From: Streptomyces sp. NRRL S-455
GTDB taxonomy: Bacteria > Actinomycetota > Actinomycetes > Streptomycetales > Streptomycetaceae
Assembly: GCF_000717875.1 (NCBI RefSeq)
Contig: NZ_JOCT01000022.1
Span: 62,001-126,000, forward strand
Length of the DNA stretch: 64,000 nt
Direction: 5' to 3'
Positions 18,830-26,663 of the stretch are shown in pieces (the stretch's first letter is position 1; each line of letters starts with the position of its first letter). The position numbers and the translations under genes are program-made. The notes under the pieces were generated by a model. That model saw only the letters and a program-made list of their open reading frames with translations, searched no databases and was not told the DNA's origin.

Positions 18830-19810
18830 TCAGGTGTTCTCGTCGTACCGGACGCGGTGGCAGAGCGCCGGGATCTCGCCGGAGGCCAGTTTCGGCAGCA
18901 CGTCCGGCAGGTCCCGGAAGGCGGACTCGCCGGTGACGAGGGCGTCGAGCGCCGGGTCGGCGAGCAGGTCGAGAGCGACGGCGAGCCGGTCGGCGTAGGT
19001 GCGGTTCGGGCGGACCGGGGAGACGGTGCCGACCTGACTGGAACGGATGACGAGCCGCCGGGAGTGGAAGGCCTCGCCGAGCGGCAGGCTCACCTTCCGG
19101 TCGCCGTACCAGCTCAGTTCGATGACGGTCCCCTCGGCGGTGAGCAGTTCCAGGGACCTGGCGAGGCCCTGCTCCGTGGCGCTGGCGTGGACGACCAGAT
19201 CGCGGTCGCCGAGAGCGTCCTCGGGTGAGGCGAAACCGACGCCGAGCGCCTCGGCGACCTTGGCGCGGGACGGATCGGCGTCCACCAGCTGGACGCGGAC
19301 GCCGGGGAACCGGGCGAGCAGGGCGGCCACCGAGCAGCCGACCATGCCGCCGCCGACCACGGCGATCCGGTCGCCGACCAGAGGCGCGGCGTCCCACAGG
19401 GCGTTGACCGCGGTCTCCACCGTCCCGGCGAGGACGGCCCGTTCGGCGGGCACCGAGTCCGGTACGGGCGTCACGGCGCTCGCGGGGACGACGTACCGCG
19501 TCTGGTGCGGGTAGAGGCAGAACACCGTGCGGCCGGCGAGCGATTCGGGCCCCTCCTCCACCACGCCGACGTTGAGGTAGCCGTACTTCACCGGGCCGGG
19601 GAAGTCGCCCTCCTGGAAGGGCGCGCGCATCGCCGTGTGCTGGCTGACGGGCACACCGCCGCGGAAGACGAGCGTCTCCGTGCCGCGGCTCACGCCCGAG
19701 AACAGCGTGCGGACCAGCACCTCGCCCTCGCCGGGCTCCGGCAGGGCGACGTCCCGGATCGCACCGTGCCCCGGCGAGTCGATCCAAAACGCACGTCCGG
19801 TGTGCTTCAT
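18830..19810 (-). CDS. Zinc-type alcohol dehydrogenase-like (MDR) oxidoreductase
   Basis: 326 residues; ATG 19810 behind GGAGGA. It is a medium-chain dehydrogenase: TLFSGVSRGTETLVFRGG near the active site, an NAD(P) loop IAVVGGGMVGCSVAALLARF and VQLVDADPSRAKVAEALG, where Asp after strand 2 suggests NAD. The usual structural-zinc Cys cluster and the catalytic Cys are absent, as in the SRGTE-bearing group related to BchC-like and threonine-dehydrogenase-like proteins. It lies 195 bp upstream of the PTPS-like gene and diverges from the CDP-alcohol phosphotransferase, so it probably serves the same pathway as a redox step on a sugar or side chain. Confidence 0.8.
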   Translation of the reverse strand: MKHTGRAFWIDSPGHGAIRDVALPEPGEGEVLVRTLFSGVSRGTETLVFRGGVPVSQHTAMRAPFQEGDFPGPVKYGYLNVGVVEEGPESLAGRTVFCLYPHQTRYVVPASAVTPVPDSVPAERAVLAGTVETAVNALWDAAPLVGDRIAVVGGGMVGCSVAALLARFPGVRVQLVDADPSRAKVAEALGVGFASPEDALGDRDLVVHASATEQGLARSLELLTAEGTVIELSWYGDRKVSLPLGEAFHSRRLVIRSSQVGTVSPVRPNRTYADRLAVALDLLADPALDALVTGESAFRDLPDVLPKLASGEIPALCHRVRYDENT

Positions 19811-19918
19811 CGAAGTCCTCCTGAACGATCCGGAAGCCGCCTGCGTACCGAGGGATGCACAGGCCGCGCACAAGGTAGCGGCGTTGATCGACTCTGTCAC
19901 ACGGCCGGAGGGTGTTCG

Positions 19919-20689
19919 GTGGCCCTGAACAACACTTACGACGCGAGGCTCGTACAGCAGGAGACCGCCGTGGGGGCGGGCGTGCAGGTCCTGCTGCTCG
20001 CCCTGATCGGCACGGCGATCGGGATGGGCCCGGCGGGCTGGCTGAGCGGCCTCGCGTTCGGATTCGCCACCTGGGCGGTGCTCTCCCGTGCCCTGCACCG
20101 CTCCGGGTCGCGCAGCTTCGGCGCGGCGAACCGGGTCACCCTCGGCCGGGCCACCCTCGTCGGCGGGGTCACCGCGCTGGTCGCGGACTCCTTCCAGAGC
20201 TCGCCGCCCGTGTCGTTGTTCGTCGGTCTGACGGCTGTGGCCCTGATCCTCGACGGCGTGGACGGCAAGGTGGCCCGCCGCACCGGCACCTCGACCCCGC
20301 TGGGCGCGCGCTTCGACATGGAGGTCGACGCGTTCCTCATCCTGGTGCTGAGCGTGTACGTGTCGATGCAACTCGGCCCGTGGGTACTGCTGATCGGCGG
20401 CATGCGGTACGTCTTCGTCGCCGCGGCCAAGGTATGGCCCTGGCTGACCGCGGCGCTTCCGCCGAGCACCGCCCGCAAGACGGTCGCGGCGCTCCAGGGC
20501 GTGCTCCTGCTTCTGGCGGGCGCCGATCTGCTGCCGTACGCGGCCAACTTCGGTGTGGCGGCCACGGCTCTGGGCCTGCTGGTCTGGTCGTTCGGGCGTG
20601 ACGTGCTGTGGCTGTACCGGACCTCGCGGGTCACCGAGTCCGAGGAGTCCCCGGCCCCGCGTCCGGTGCCCGAACTGGTCGCGGGCTGA
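19919..20689 (+). CDS. CDP-alcohol phosphatidyltransferase family membrane enzyme
   Basis: 256 residues; GTG 19919 six nt after GGAGGG. It has the complete family motif DG-x2-AR-x8-G-x3-D-x3-D (DGKVARRTGTSTPLGARFDM followed by Glu-Val-Asp) and about six membrane segments. Such enzymes move a phospho-alcohol group between CDP and an alcohol, as in phosphatidylglycerol or phosphatidylinositol-phosphate synthesis. Divergent from the dehydrogenase gene with a 108-bp shared promoter region. In this cluster it could attach a diacylglycerol-phosphate or phospho-polyol group, giving a lipid-linked product; that is inference from context. Confidence 0.87.
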   Translation: MALNNTYDARLVQQETAVGAGVQVLLLALIGTAIGMGPAGWLSGLAFGFATWAVLSRALHRSGSRSFGAANRVTLGRATLVGGVTALVADSFQSSPPVSLFVGLTAVALILDGVDGKVARRTGTSTPLGARFDMEVDAFLILVLSVYVSMQLGPWVLLIGGMRYVFVAAAKVWPWLTAALPPSTARKTVAALQGVLLLLAGADLLPYAANFGVAATALGLLVWSFGRDVLWLYRTSRVTESEESPAPRPVPELVAG

Positions 20690-20702
20690 CGCCCGGGCCC
20701 GT

Positions 20703-21083
20703 TCAGGCGTCGAACCGGTCGCGCGCCGCCTCGATATGGCCCAGGTACCGGTGGGTCCAACCGCAGAGCAGGTCGACCGTGGCGCGCAGGGCCCGGCCCG
20801 GTTCGGTGAGGGTGTAGTCGACTCTCGGCGGCACGGTGGGGTGCACGGTCCGGTCGACCAGCCCGTAGCGCTCCAGCATCCGCAGGTTCTGGGTCAGCAT
20901 CTTGTGGCTGACCCCCTCGACCGCGTCCCGCAACTCGCTGAAGCGCAGGGTGTCCTCGCCGAGGGCCTCGATGATGAGCAGTGCCCACTTGTTGGCCACG
21001 TCCGAGAAGATCTCCCGTGCCAGGGAGTCCGCCCGCCGCAGGTCCGCGTTCTCGGGCAGGTCTCTCAACTGCTTGGTCACCAT
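20703..21083 (-). CDS. HxlR-family transcriptional regulator
   Basis: 126 residues. It has the HxlR winged helix: ANKWALLIIEALGEDTLRFS, ELRDAVEGVSHKMLTQNLRM and LERYGLVDRTVHPTVPPRVDY, followed by TLTEPGRAL. HxlR proteins sense reactive aldehydes, quinones or thiol stress and often repress an adjacent detoxification gene. It diverges from a RidA-family gene at 21200, with 116 bp between, so that is the likely target. It converges with the CDP-alcohol phosphotransferase gene and does not appear to belong to that cluster. Confidence 0.87.
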   Translation of the reverse strand: MVTKQLRDLPENADLRRADSLAREIFSDVANKWALLIIEALGEDTLRFSELRDAVEGVSHKMLTQNLRMLERYGLVDRTVHPTVPPRVDYTLTEPGRALRATVDLLCGWTHRYLGHIEAARDRFDA

Positions 21084-21199
21084 CTGGTTCCCCAGTCACT
21101 GAAAAGTGCGTTCTTCCAGGTCGGCGTTCACTCTCCTACGGTTTCCGAGTAACCACAAGAGAGCGCGGGTCCGCGCTCGGCGGAAGAAGGACGGGAACC

Positions 21200-21601
21200 A
21201 TGACCACCACCGACGTCTACGACCACGGCATACCGGCCGAGAGCCACTTCGGCTACGCGCAGGCGATCAGGTCCGGAGACCTGATCCATGTCTCCGGACA
21301 GCTCTCGTTCGACGACGCGGGCGACTTCCGTCCCGAGGACGACTTCGCCGCCCAGCTCAAGCAGACCCATGTCAACATCGACAAGGTCCTGGCCCACTAC
21401 GGCGCCACCCGCAACCAGATCGTCTCCCAGACGGTGTACGCCGTGGACCTGATCCGGAACGCCGGACCGGCGGCGGAGGCCAACCGGGCCTATTTCGGCG
21501 CCCATCGGCCGGTCACCACGGCCCTGGGGGTCACCGAACTGACCTTCCCCGGACAGTTGGTCGAGATCAGCTGCGTCGTCGACACGAGGCTGCCCGCGTG
21601 A
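21200..21601 (+). CDS. RidA family (YjgF/YER057c/UK114) protein
   Basis: 133 residues; ATG 21200 behind GAAGGACGGGA. The fold is evident from GDLIHVSGQLSFDDAGDF, then AAQLKQTHVNIDKVLAHYGA, VYAVDLIRN and a C-terminal segment TTALGVTELTFPGQLVEISC. The Arg used by true RidA enzymes to deaminate 2-aminoacrylate (normally in the R-x-A motif near the end) is not seen where expected; TALGVTEL stands there, as in non-RidA subfamilies. Function may therefore be binding or another imine or amide hydrolysis. Likely controlled by the divergent HxlR protein. Confidence 0.83.
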   Translation: MTTTDVYDHGIPAESHFGYAQAIRSGDLIHVSGQLSFDDAGDFRPEDDFAAQLKQTHVNIDKVLAHYGATRNQIVSQTVYAVDLIRNAGPAAEANRAYFGAHRPVTTALGVTELTFPGQLVEISCVVDTRLPA

Positions 21602-21609
21602 CGCGCTGA

Positions 21610-23115
21610 TCAGCGACGCGTCCCGGCCCCCACCAGGGTCCGCTCGTACGGGTCGAGGATGACGCCCCGGACCTTGGTGGAGACACCGGCGATGATCTGC
21701 TGGTGGGCGAGCGGCACGACCGCGTCCGTGCCGAGGATCCGGGCCTCGGCGGCCATGGCCGCACCCTGCCGCTCCCCCGTGCCGTCGGTCCCGTCGGCCT
21801 TCCTCACGGCCCGGTCGACGTTCTTGTCGCACAGCAGGGCCAGGTTGTAGCCGCCGTCGCAGGTGTAGTCACTGGCGAGGATGCCGACGGGGTCGCCGGT
21901 GTCCAGGAGGCTGTTGCGGGCGCCGATGAACGCGTCGAACTTCCCGGCCAGCGCGTCGCTCTCCAGCCGTGAGTACTCACGCACCTCCAGCTTCACCTCG
22001 AAGCCGGCCTTCTGGAGCTGCTGTTGCACCACCTGGGCGACCTCGGGGAGTTCCGGCCGGTTGTCGTAGGTGGCGAGGGTGATCCGCGCACCGCCGGGCC
22101 GAGCGGCGTCCGCGCGCCCGGCCGGCTTCACCCGCTGGCTCTCGGCCCAGGTGACGGCGGGGCCGTAGATGCCCGCGCCCGGGTCGGCGTACCCCTCGAA
22201 GACGCCCTTGACGATGGCGGAGGAGTCGACCGCCTCGCGGGCGGCGGCCCGCAGCTTCGGGTCCTTGAAGGGCCCGGAGCGGGTGTTGAGTTGCAGGCTC
22301 GTGGTGCGAGTGGTGCCGGCTTCCTTCAGGGTGGCCTTGTCGAGCGTGGCGGCCTGGGCGACGGGGATCGCCTCGGCGATGTCGACGTCACCGGTGCGCA
22401 CGGCGTTGGCGCGCGCGGTGCCGTCCTTGACGAAGCGGGCGTCGATGCCGGACGCCTGGGCGCGGCCTCCCCAGTAGTCGTCGAAGCGGTCGAGGGTGGC
22501 GGAGCCGCCGCCGCTCACCTTGGTGATCTCGAAGGGTCCGGTGGCGGTGCCGACCGGGTCGGGGTTGCCCTTGCCGTACGCCTTCGGGGAGAGGATCGCC
22601 AAGCTGGGGCTGGACAAGCGCATGGGCAGGACGGGGTCGGCCGTCCCGGTGGTGATGCGTATACGGCGGCCGCCGTCGGCCTCGGCGTCGAGGGTGACAC
22701 CGGCGAGGGCGGTAGGCGCCGGCTTCGCCTTCGTGGCACGGGTGAGCGCCTCGGCCACGGCCTGCGGGGTCACGTCCGTGCCGTCCTGGAAGGTGGCCTC
22801 GCGCAGGGTGAACTCCCAGGTGCGGTCGCCTTCCCGGCGCCAGGACCGGGCGAGCGCGGGGGTCGCGCCGCCGTTGGCGTCCAGGGCGGTCAGCCCCTCG
22901 GTGACGCCGAGCCGGCTGAGCAGCGTGGCGTCGGCTCCGTACGGCGAGAAGTTCTCGGCGGGCGGGAACGCGAGGGCGACGCGCAGGCGGGATCCCGACT
23001 GCCCGCCGTCCGGCGACGACTCCCCACCCGGGGAGGCGAAGCAGCCGGCCAGACCCGGGAGGAGGACGAGGGCGGCGAGGAACCGGACGGGACTCTTGAT
23101 GCTCTTGACACGCAC
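21610..23115 (-). CDS. ABC transporter solute-binding lipoprotein, family 5 (peptide/nickel type)
   Basis: About 501 residues if GTG 23115 is the start; the frame opens at TTG 23145 and the true start is uncertain because no good ribosome site is seen. A lipoprotein signal is clear (basic start, FLAALVLLPGLAGC). The mature protein follows the DppA/NikA/OppA group: VTEGLTALDANGGATPALAR, WEFTLREATFQDGTDVTPQA, GPFEITKVSGGGSATLDRF, and a late WAESQ/PVGILASDYTCDGG region. No permease or ATPase genes adjoin it, so it may serve a transporter encoded elsewhere. Its divergent CooC-like neighbour hints at nickel or metallophore uptake, but this is only suggestive. Confidence 0.82.
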   Translation of the reverse strand: MRVKSIKSPVRFLAALVLLPGLAGCFASPGGESSPDGGQSGSRLRVALAFPPAENFSPYGADATLLSRLGVTEGLTALDANGGATPALARSWRREGDRTWEFTLREATFQDGTDVTPQAVAEALTRATKAKPAPTALAGVTLDAEADGGRRIRITTGTADPVLPMRLSSPSLAILSPKAYGKGNPDPVGTATGPFEITKVSGGGSATLDRFDDYWGGRAQASGIDARFVKDGTARANAVRTGDVDIAEAIPVAQAATLDKATLKEAGTTRTTSLQLNTRSGPFKDPKLRAAAREAVDSSAIVKGVFEGYADPGAGIYGPAVTWAESQRVKPAGRADAARPGGARITLATYDNRPELPEVAQVVQQQLQKAGFEVKLEVREYSRLESDALAGKFDAFIGARNSLLDTGDPVGILASDYTCDGGYNLALLCDKNVDRAVRKADGTDGTGERQGAAMAAEARILGTDAVVPLAHQQIIAGVSTKVRGVILDPYERTLVGAGTRR

Positions 23116-23132
23116 TTGCACAGCATATGCAT
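23116..23132. promoter_or_regulatory. Weak match to a Nur-type (nickel Fur-family) box
   Basis: TTGCAC, a 5-bp spacer and ATGCAT (23116-23132) resemble the TTGCAA-N5-TTGCAA pattern described for Streptomyces Nur. It abuts the solute-binding protein start. The match is imperfect and may be chance. Confidence 0.2.
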
Positions 23133-23212
23133 CTAGGGGGAGCAAAGACCCACCCCCCTAACGGCCCAGGGGATTTGACACCGACGACGATCACTCTCTA
23201 AACCTAGCCACA

Positions 23213-23227
23213 TGACATCCATTTTCA
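23213..23227. promoter_or_regulatory. Possible Zur-type box in the divergent promoter
   Basis: TGACATCCATTTTCA (23213-23227) agrees with the Streptomyces Zur pattern TGAAAATGATTTTCA at 11 of 15 positions. It lies in the shared intergenic region 17 bp before the CooC-like gene. On the minus strand TTGAAA and TAGGTT hexamers 16 bp apart overlap it, a plausible promoter for the solute-binding protein gene. Confidence 0.3.
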
Positions 23228-23243
23228 AGAAGGTGGCGCGGCC

Positions 23244-24203
23244 GTGAGGGTCGCTTTCGTCGGCAAGGGCGGCAGCGGCAAGACCACCCTGTCGGCTCTC
23301 TTCTCACGCCACCTGGCCCGCTCCGGCGCCCCCGTCCTCGCCGTCGACGGCGACATCAACCAGCACTTGGCCGAGGCGCTCGGCCCCACGGAGGTGTCCG
23401 CCCCTCCCCTGGGCGAGCACCTGGCCTCGATCAAGGACTACCTGCGCGGCACGAACCCACGCATCACCTCCCCCGAGGCGATGATCAAGACCACCCCGCC
23501 GGGCCGCGGCTCCCGCCTCCTCCGCCCGCTCGGCGACGACGAACTCCAGGCCCGGCACGTCGGCCGCGCGGGCGGCGTACCACTCATGGTCACCGGCGAG
23601 TTCGACGAGTCCGACCTGGGCGTGGCCTGCTACCACTCCAAGCTCGGCGCGGTCGAGCTGTACCTCGGCCATCTGGTGGACGGCCCCGGCGAATACGTCG
23701 TGGTCGACATGACAGCGGGCGCGGACGCCTTCGCCTCCGGCCTGTTCACCCGCTTCGACATCACCTTCCTGGTGGCGGAACCCACCCGCAAGGGCGTCTC
23801 GGTCTACCGCCAGTACCGCGACCACGCGGAACGATTCGGGATCCGTGTCGCGGTCGTCGGCAACAAGGTGACCTGCGAGGAGGACCTGCTCTTCCTCAAG
23901 GAGCAGGTGGGAGACGACCTCCTCACACACCTGGTGCAGTCCCCCTGGATCCGCGCGGCGGAACAGGGCCGCACCGAACCCGGCCCGGACGCGCTGGCGT
24001 CCTTGGAACCGCACAACCTGCACGCCCTCCGCGTGCTCCGCGAGACGGTCGACTCCCACGTCCGCGACTGGGAGCAGCTCCACCGACACGCGGTCGAGTT
24101 CCACCTGCGCAACGCGCGGGCGTGGGGAGACGCGCGGACGGGAGGGGACCTGGCGGCGCAGGTGGACCCGGGGTATGTGCCGGGTCCGGCCGCCCCGCGG
24201 TGA
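23244..24203 (+). CDS. CooC-like/MinD-family ATPase
   Basis: 319 residues; GTG 23244. The deviant Walker A loop FVGKGGSGKTTLSALF opens the protein, followed by VLAVDGDINQHLAEALG, and VVVDMTAGADAFASGLFTRF as the switch II region. CooC proteins use ATP to load nickel into carbon monoxide dehydrogenase, but this protein lacks the CxC nickel motif and Streptomyces homologues are also found without that enzyme. It may instead handle another metal centre or membrane target. It diverges from the family-5 solute-binding protein, which might provide the metal. Confidence 0.75.
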   Translation: MRVAFVGKGGSGKTTLSALFSRHLARSGAPVLAVDGDINQHLAEALGPTEVSAPPLGEHLASIKDYLRGTNPRITSPEAMIKTTPPGRGSRLLRPLGDDELQARHVGRAGGVPLMVTGEFDESDLGVACYHSKLGAVELYLGHLVDGPGEYVVVDMTAGADAFASGLFTRFDITFLVAEPTRKGVSVYRQYRDHAERFGIRVAVVGNKVTCEEDLLFLKEQVGDDLLTHLVQSPWIRAAEQGRTEPGPDALASLEPHNLHALRVLRETVDSHVRDWEQLHRHAVEFHLRNARAWGDARTGGDLAAQVDPGYVPGPAAPR

Positions 24204-24234
24204 GACGCGCCGCACCCACCACATCCGTCCCCGG

Positions 24235-24777
24235 CTACTCGATCCCGGTGGCGTCGAGTAGCCGGACCACGTCCTTGCGCCCGTACCCGAGCAGTCGGGC
24301 GCGGTCAGCGGCCATCAGCACCAAGTGCGCGACGATCTTCGCGGCGTATCCGTTCTTGTCGTCCGCGTCGAACCATTCCTGGGGCTTCTCGACACCCAGG
24401 CTGTTCATCACCAGCCCGTACTCCCGTCGGACCTCCGCGACGGTACCGGCGACCGCGTCCATGAGCGTCTTCCCCGGCCGCTCGCACTCCATCGCGAAGC
24501 ACCCCCAGTCCACCGGCACACACCCCTCCGGCGGCCGCGCCCGCAGCCCCGCGTACCTCTCGTCCTCGAACCCGGCAGTCCGGAACTCGTCGTGCACCAG
24601 CGAGAACCGATGGAACCCGGGCGGAACCGGAGGCGGTGGAGGCGTGTACTCCCACCCGGCGTCCTCGTACAACTGCCGCTTCACCTCTTCTTCGTCGGCA
24701 TGCGTCACAGTGAAGCCGTTGGCCTCGTTGCGCCCGGTCGTCGTGCCGTCGGGGTTGCGGTGGAAGTGCAAGCCCAT
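24235..24777 (-). CDS. Conserved hypothetical protein
   Basis: 180 residues; ATG 24777 with GGGAGC upstream; a longer frame to 24828 lacks support. The protein starts MGLHFHRNPDGTTTGRNEAN and contains a run of prolines (TPPPPPVPPGFHRF), a Trp/Cys segment (VPVDWGCFAMECERPGKTL) and an alpha-helical end (NGYAAKIVAHLVLMAADRAR). It has no signal peptide or membrane segment, so it should be cytoplasmic. Function not recognised. It converges with the CooC-like gene, with 31 bp between stops. Confidence 0.6.
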   Translation of the reverse strand: MGLHFHRNPDGTTTGRNEANGFTVTHADEEEVKRQLYEDAGWEYTPPPPPVPPGFHRFSLVHDEFRTAGFEDERYAGLRARPPEGCVPVDWGCFAMECERPGKTLMDAVAGTVAEVRREYGLVMNSLGVEKPQEWFDADDKNGYAAKIVAHLVLMAADRARLLGYGRKDVVRLLDATGIE

Positions 24778-24951
24778 GGTGTGCTCCCGCTGTTGTCGTG
24801 ATGGCAATGGACGAAAAGCCCCCGTCACCAGCTCGAACGGCCCGCGATCCCAGCCCGTGCCCGCTTCTCCGCAGCCTCACCCGATCGCGTGAAAACAGGT
24901 GGCGTGGGAACTGGCCGACTGGGCGGGATCTGTGGTTGTTACGCTCCCACG

Positions 24952-25569
24952 GTGAGCATTCCGGGCCCCGCAGAAATCCGAGCGCTGCACGAGAAGCACG
25001 CGCCCACCGCCGAGGCGTTCACGCTCGTCCACACGCACTGCGAGATCGTCTGGGGAGTCGCCGAGCAGCTCCTCTCCGCGCCTCATCTCGCTCACCTCGA
25101 CGCCGAACTGGTCCGCGCCGGCTGCCTCCTTCACGACATCGGCGTCTACCGCCTCTACGGAGACGACGGACGGCTGGACCACGAGAACTACATCCGGCAC
25201 GGCCTGCTCGGCCACGAGATCCTCGAAGCGGAAGGCTTCCCCGAAGCCCTCCGCCGCTTCTGCTCCCACCACACCGGAGTGGGACTCACGCGGCACGACA
25301 TCGTGAGCCAGGGCCTGCCTCTCCCTCCCGCCGACTACCTGGCGGTGACCGAGGAAGAGAGGCTGGTGATGTACGCGGACAAGTTCCACACCAAGTCCAG
25401 GCCGTCGGTGTTCCTCTCCCCCGACGAATACGCCGCCCATGTTCGCCGTTTCGGCGCGGACAAGGTGACCGCTTTCCAGGCCCTGCGCGCGGAGTTCGGC
25501 GACCCGGACCTCAACCGGCCGGTGCCGTGCGGCGGCAGCATCCACCGGGTGGCCGGGTCCGATAGGTGA
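24952..25569 (+). CDS. HD-domain phosphohydrolase-like protein
   Basis: 205 residues from GTG 24952. The HD-domain metal residues are visible: HTHCEIVWGVAEQLL (first His), RAGCLLHDIGVYRLYGDDGR (HD pair), and ENYIRHGLLGHEILEAEGF with further His residues; FCSHHTGVGL follows. Such proteins hydrolyse phosphoesters of nucleotides or cyclic nucleotides; the substrate is unknown. There is no ribosome site; a TACGCT hexamer ends 6 nt before the GTG, the arrangement of leaderless Streptomyces promoters. Confidence 0.82.
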   Translation: MSIPGPAEIRALHEKHAPTAEAFTLVHTHCEIVWGVAEQLLSAPHLAHLDAELVRAGCLLHDIGVYRLYGDDGRLDHENYIRHGLLGHEILEAEGFPEALRRFCSHHTGVGLTRHDIVSQGLPLPPADYLAVTEEERLVMYADKFHTKSRPSVFLSPDEYAAHVRRFGADKVTAFQALRAEFGDPDLNRPVPCGGSIHRVAGSDR

Positions 25570-25631
25570 CTCACGGCGACGAACACGGCAAACCCCCCGC
25601 CCAGGCGTCGTCGTTGACCTACGGTGACGTC

Positions 25632-25994
25632 ATGACGACGGAGCCTCTCCCCCTCCTCACCCCGACCGGCACCTGCTGGTGCGGATGCGCCAAGAAGGTC
25701 GGCGTCGGATCCTTCTTCGCCCCCGGTCACGACAAGGTGGCCGAGGCGGCACTGCTGGCGGTCGAATACGGTTCCGCCGTGGCCCAGTTGCTGCACGCAC
25801 ACGGGTACGAGGACGCCGGTACGCCGTGCTCGGTCCGGGCGAGGGCGTATGGGCGGTGGTGGGCATCGCGTCGAGCGACCGGTCATCCGGGCCGTCGGAA
25901 GAGCAGCAGCAGAGAGACCCCGGCGATCACCGCCGTGACCGGCCACATCCTGAGTGCCCATGGTCCCAGTGCCGTCAGCGCGGCGAAGCCGTAG
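25632..25994 (+). CDS. Small hypothetical protein, C-terminal part doubtful
   Basis: 120 residues. The first 60 residues look like a real protein: TPTGTCWCGCAKKVGVGSFF, APGHDKVAEAALLAVEYGSA and VAQLLHAHGY, with a CxCGC zinc-knuckle-like cluster. After the HAHGY segment the composition turns to Arg/Ser-rich residues and the frame runs antisense to the next gene for 112 bp, so the gene has probably lost its 3' end by frameshift or deletion. A TACGGT hexamer 6 nt before ATG 25632 suggests a leaderless transcript. Confidence 0.45.
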   Translation: MTTEPLPLLTPTGTCWCGCAKKVGVGSFFAPGHDKVAEAALLAVEYGSAVAQLLHAHGYEDAGTPCSVRARAYGRWWASRRATGHPGRRKSSSRETPAITAVTGHILSAHGPSAVSAAKP

Positions 25995-26563
25995 AGAGCG
26001 GCCGACCAGCCCAGCAGGGCGTGGAGGGTTGCGGGCAGAGACCTGGACCACCGCAGTACGAACGCCGCGGCCACCGCGACCGCGGGGTAGAGCCATTGCT
26101 TCTCCGCGGCGGGCCCGCTGAACAGGACGTACTGGACCAGGTCGGGGAACCAGGGTGCGGTCTCCGCCCGCACGGCGAGCTTGGTCGGCCCTGGCCAGGA
26201 CAGCCGGACCTCGTCGGCGAGTTCGAGGGGAAGCGCCCAGCCCGTGGCCAGCAGGACCGTCCACAGCAGTGCGCTGAGGGCCGCGGCGTGGCCGAGACGG
26301 CTGGGCTCACCTGTGCCGAACCGGGGGGTGCGGTTCGCGGGCGCTCCACTGCCCCGGGGTCTCGTCGCACTCGGCCTCGAGGCGGGACGCGGCTTGGAGG
26401 GCTGAGCAGGCGTGCGCCGGGAGCGTGATGGCGCGGACTGGGCGTGAGATGCGGACCGGGGGCGTGGCATCGCGGACCCCCGGCTCTGCTCCGCCAGGCG
26501 TCGCAGACGTGCCTCGCGCATGCGTCTGAGTTGCTCGTCTCCCATGATTCCCGGGTGCTCCAT
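25883..26563 (-). CDS. Membrane protein encoded at the end of the kinase/E2/JAMM-E1 operon
   Basis: 226 residues if started at ATG 26563; ATG 26545 is an alternative. The first 100 residues are basic and rich in Arg, Ser and Pro (MREARLRRLAEQSRGSAMPR; RPASRPSATRPRGSGAPANR), likely a flexible cytoplasmic tail. Four hydrophobic segments follow (LSALLWTVLLATGWALPLEL; YPAVAVAAAFVLRW; LHALLGWSAALYGFAALTAL; MWPVTAVIAGVSLLLLF). No family is recognised. It lies 100 bp downstream of the JAMM-E1 gene and in the same direction, so it is probably the last gene of that operon and could anchor or be the target of the conjugation system. Confidence 0.65.
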   Translation of the reverse strand: MEHPGIMGDEQLRRMREARLRRLAEQSRGSAMPRPRSASHAQSAPSRSRRTPAQPSKPRPASRPSATRPRGSGAPANRTPRFGTGEPSRLGHAAALSALLWTVLLATGWALPLELADEVRLSWPGPTKLAVRAETAPWFPDLVQYVLFSGPAAEKQWLYPAVAVAAAFVLRWSRSLPATLHALLGWSAALYGFAALTALGPWALRMWPVTAVIAGVSLLLLFRRPG

Positions 26564-26663
26564 GTCATTCGTTCGATCGAAGGCGCCGGCGCGGTCGGCC
26601 GTGGGGGACGGGCAGCACTGGTGAAGCCGGCTGTCGTGCGGGCCGTTCCGCGTGGCGGTGCGA

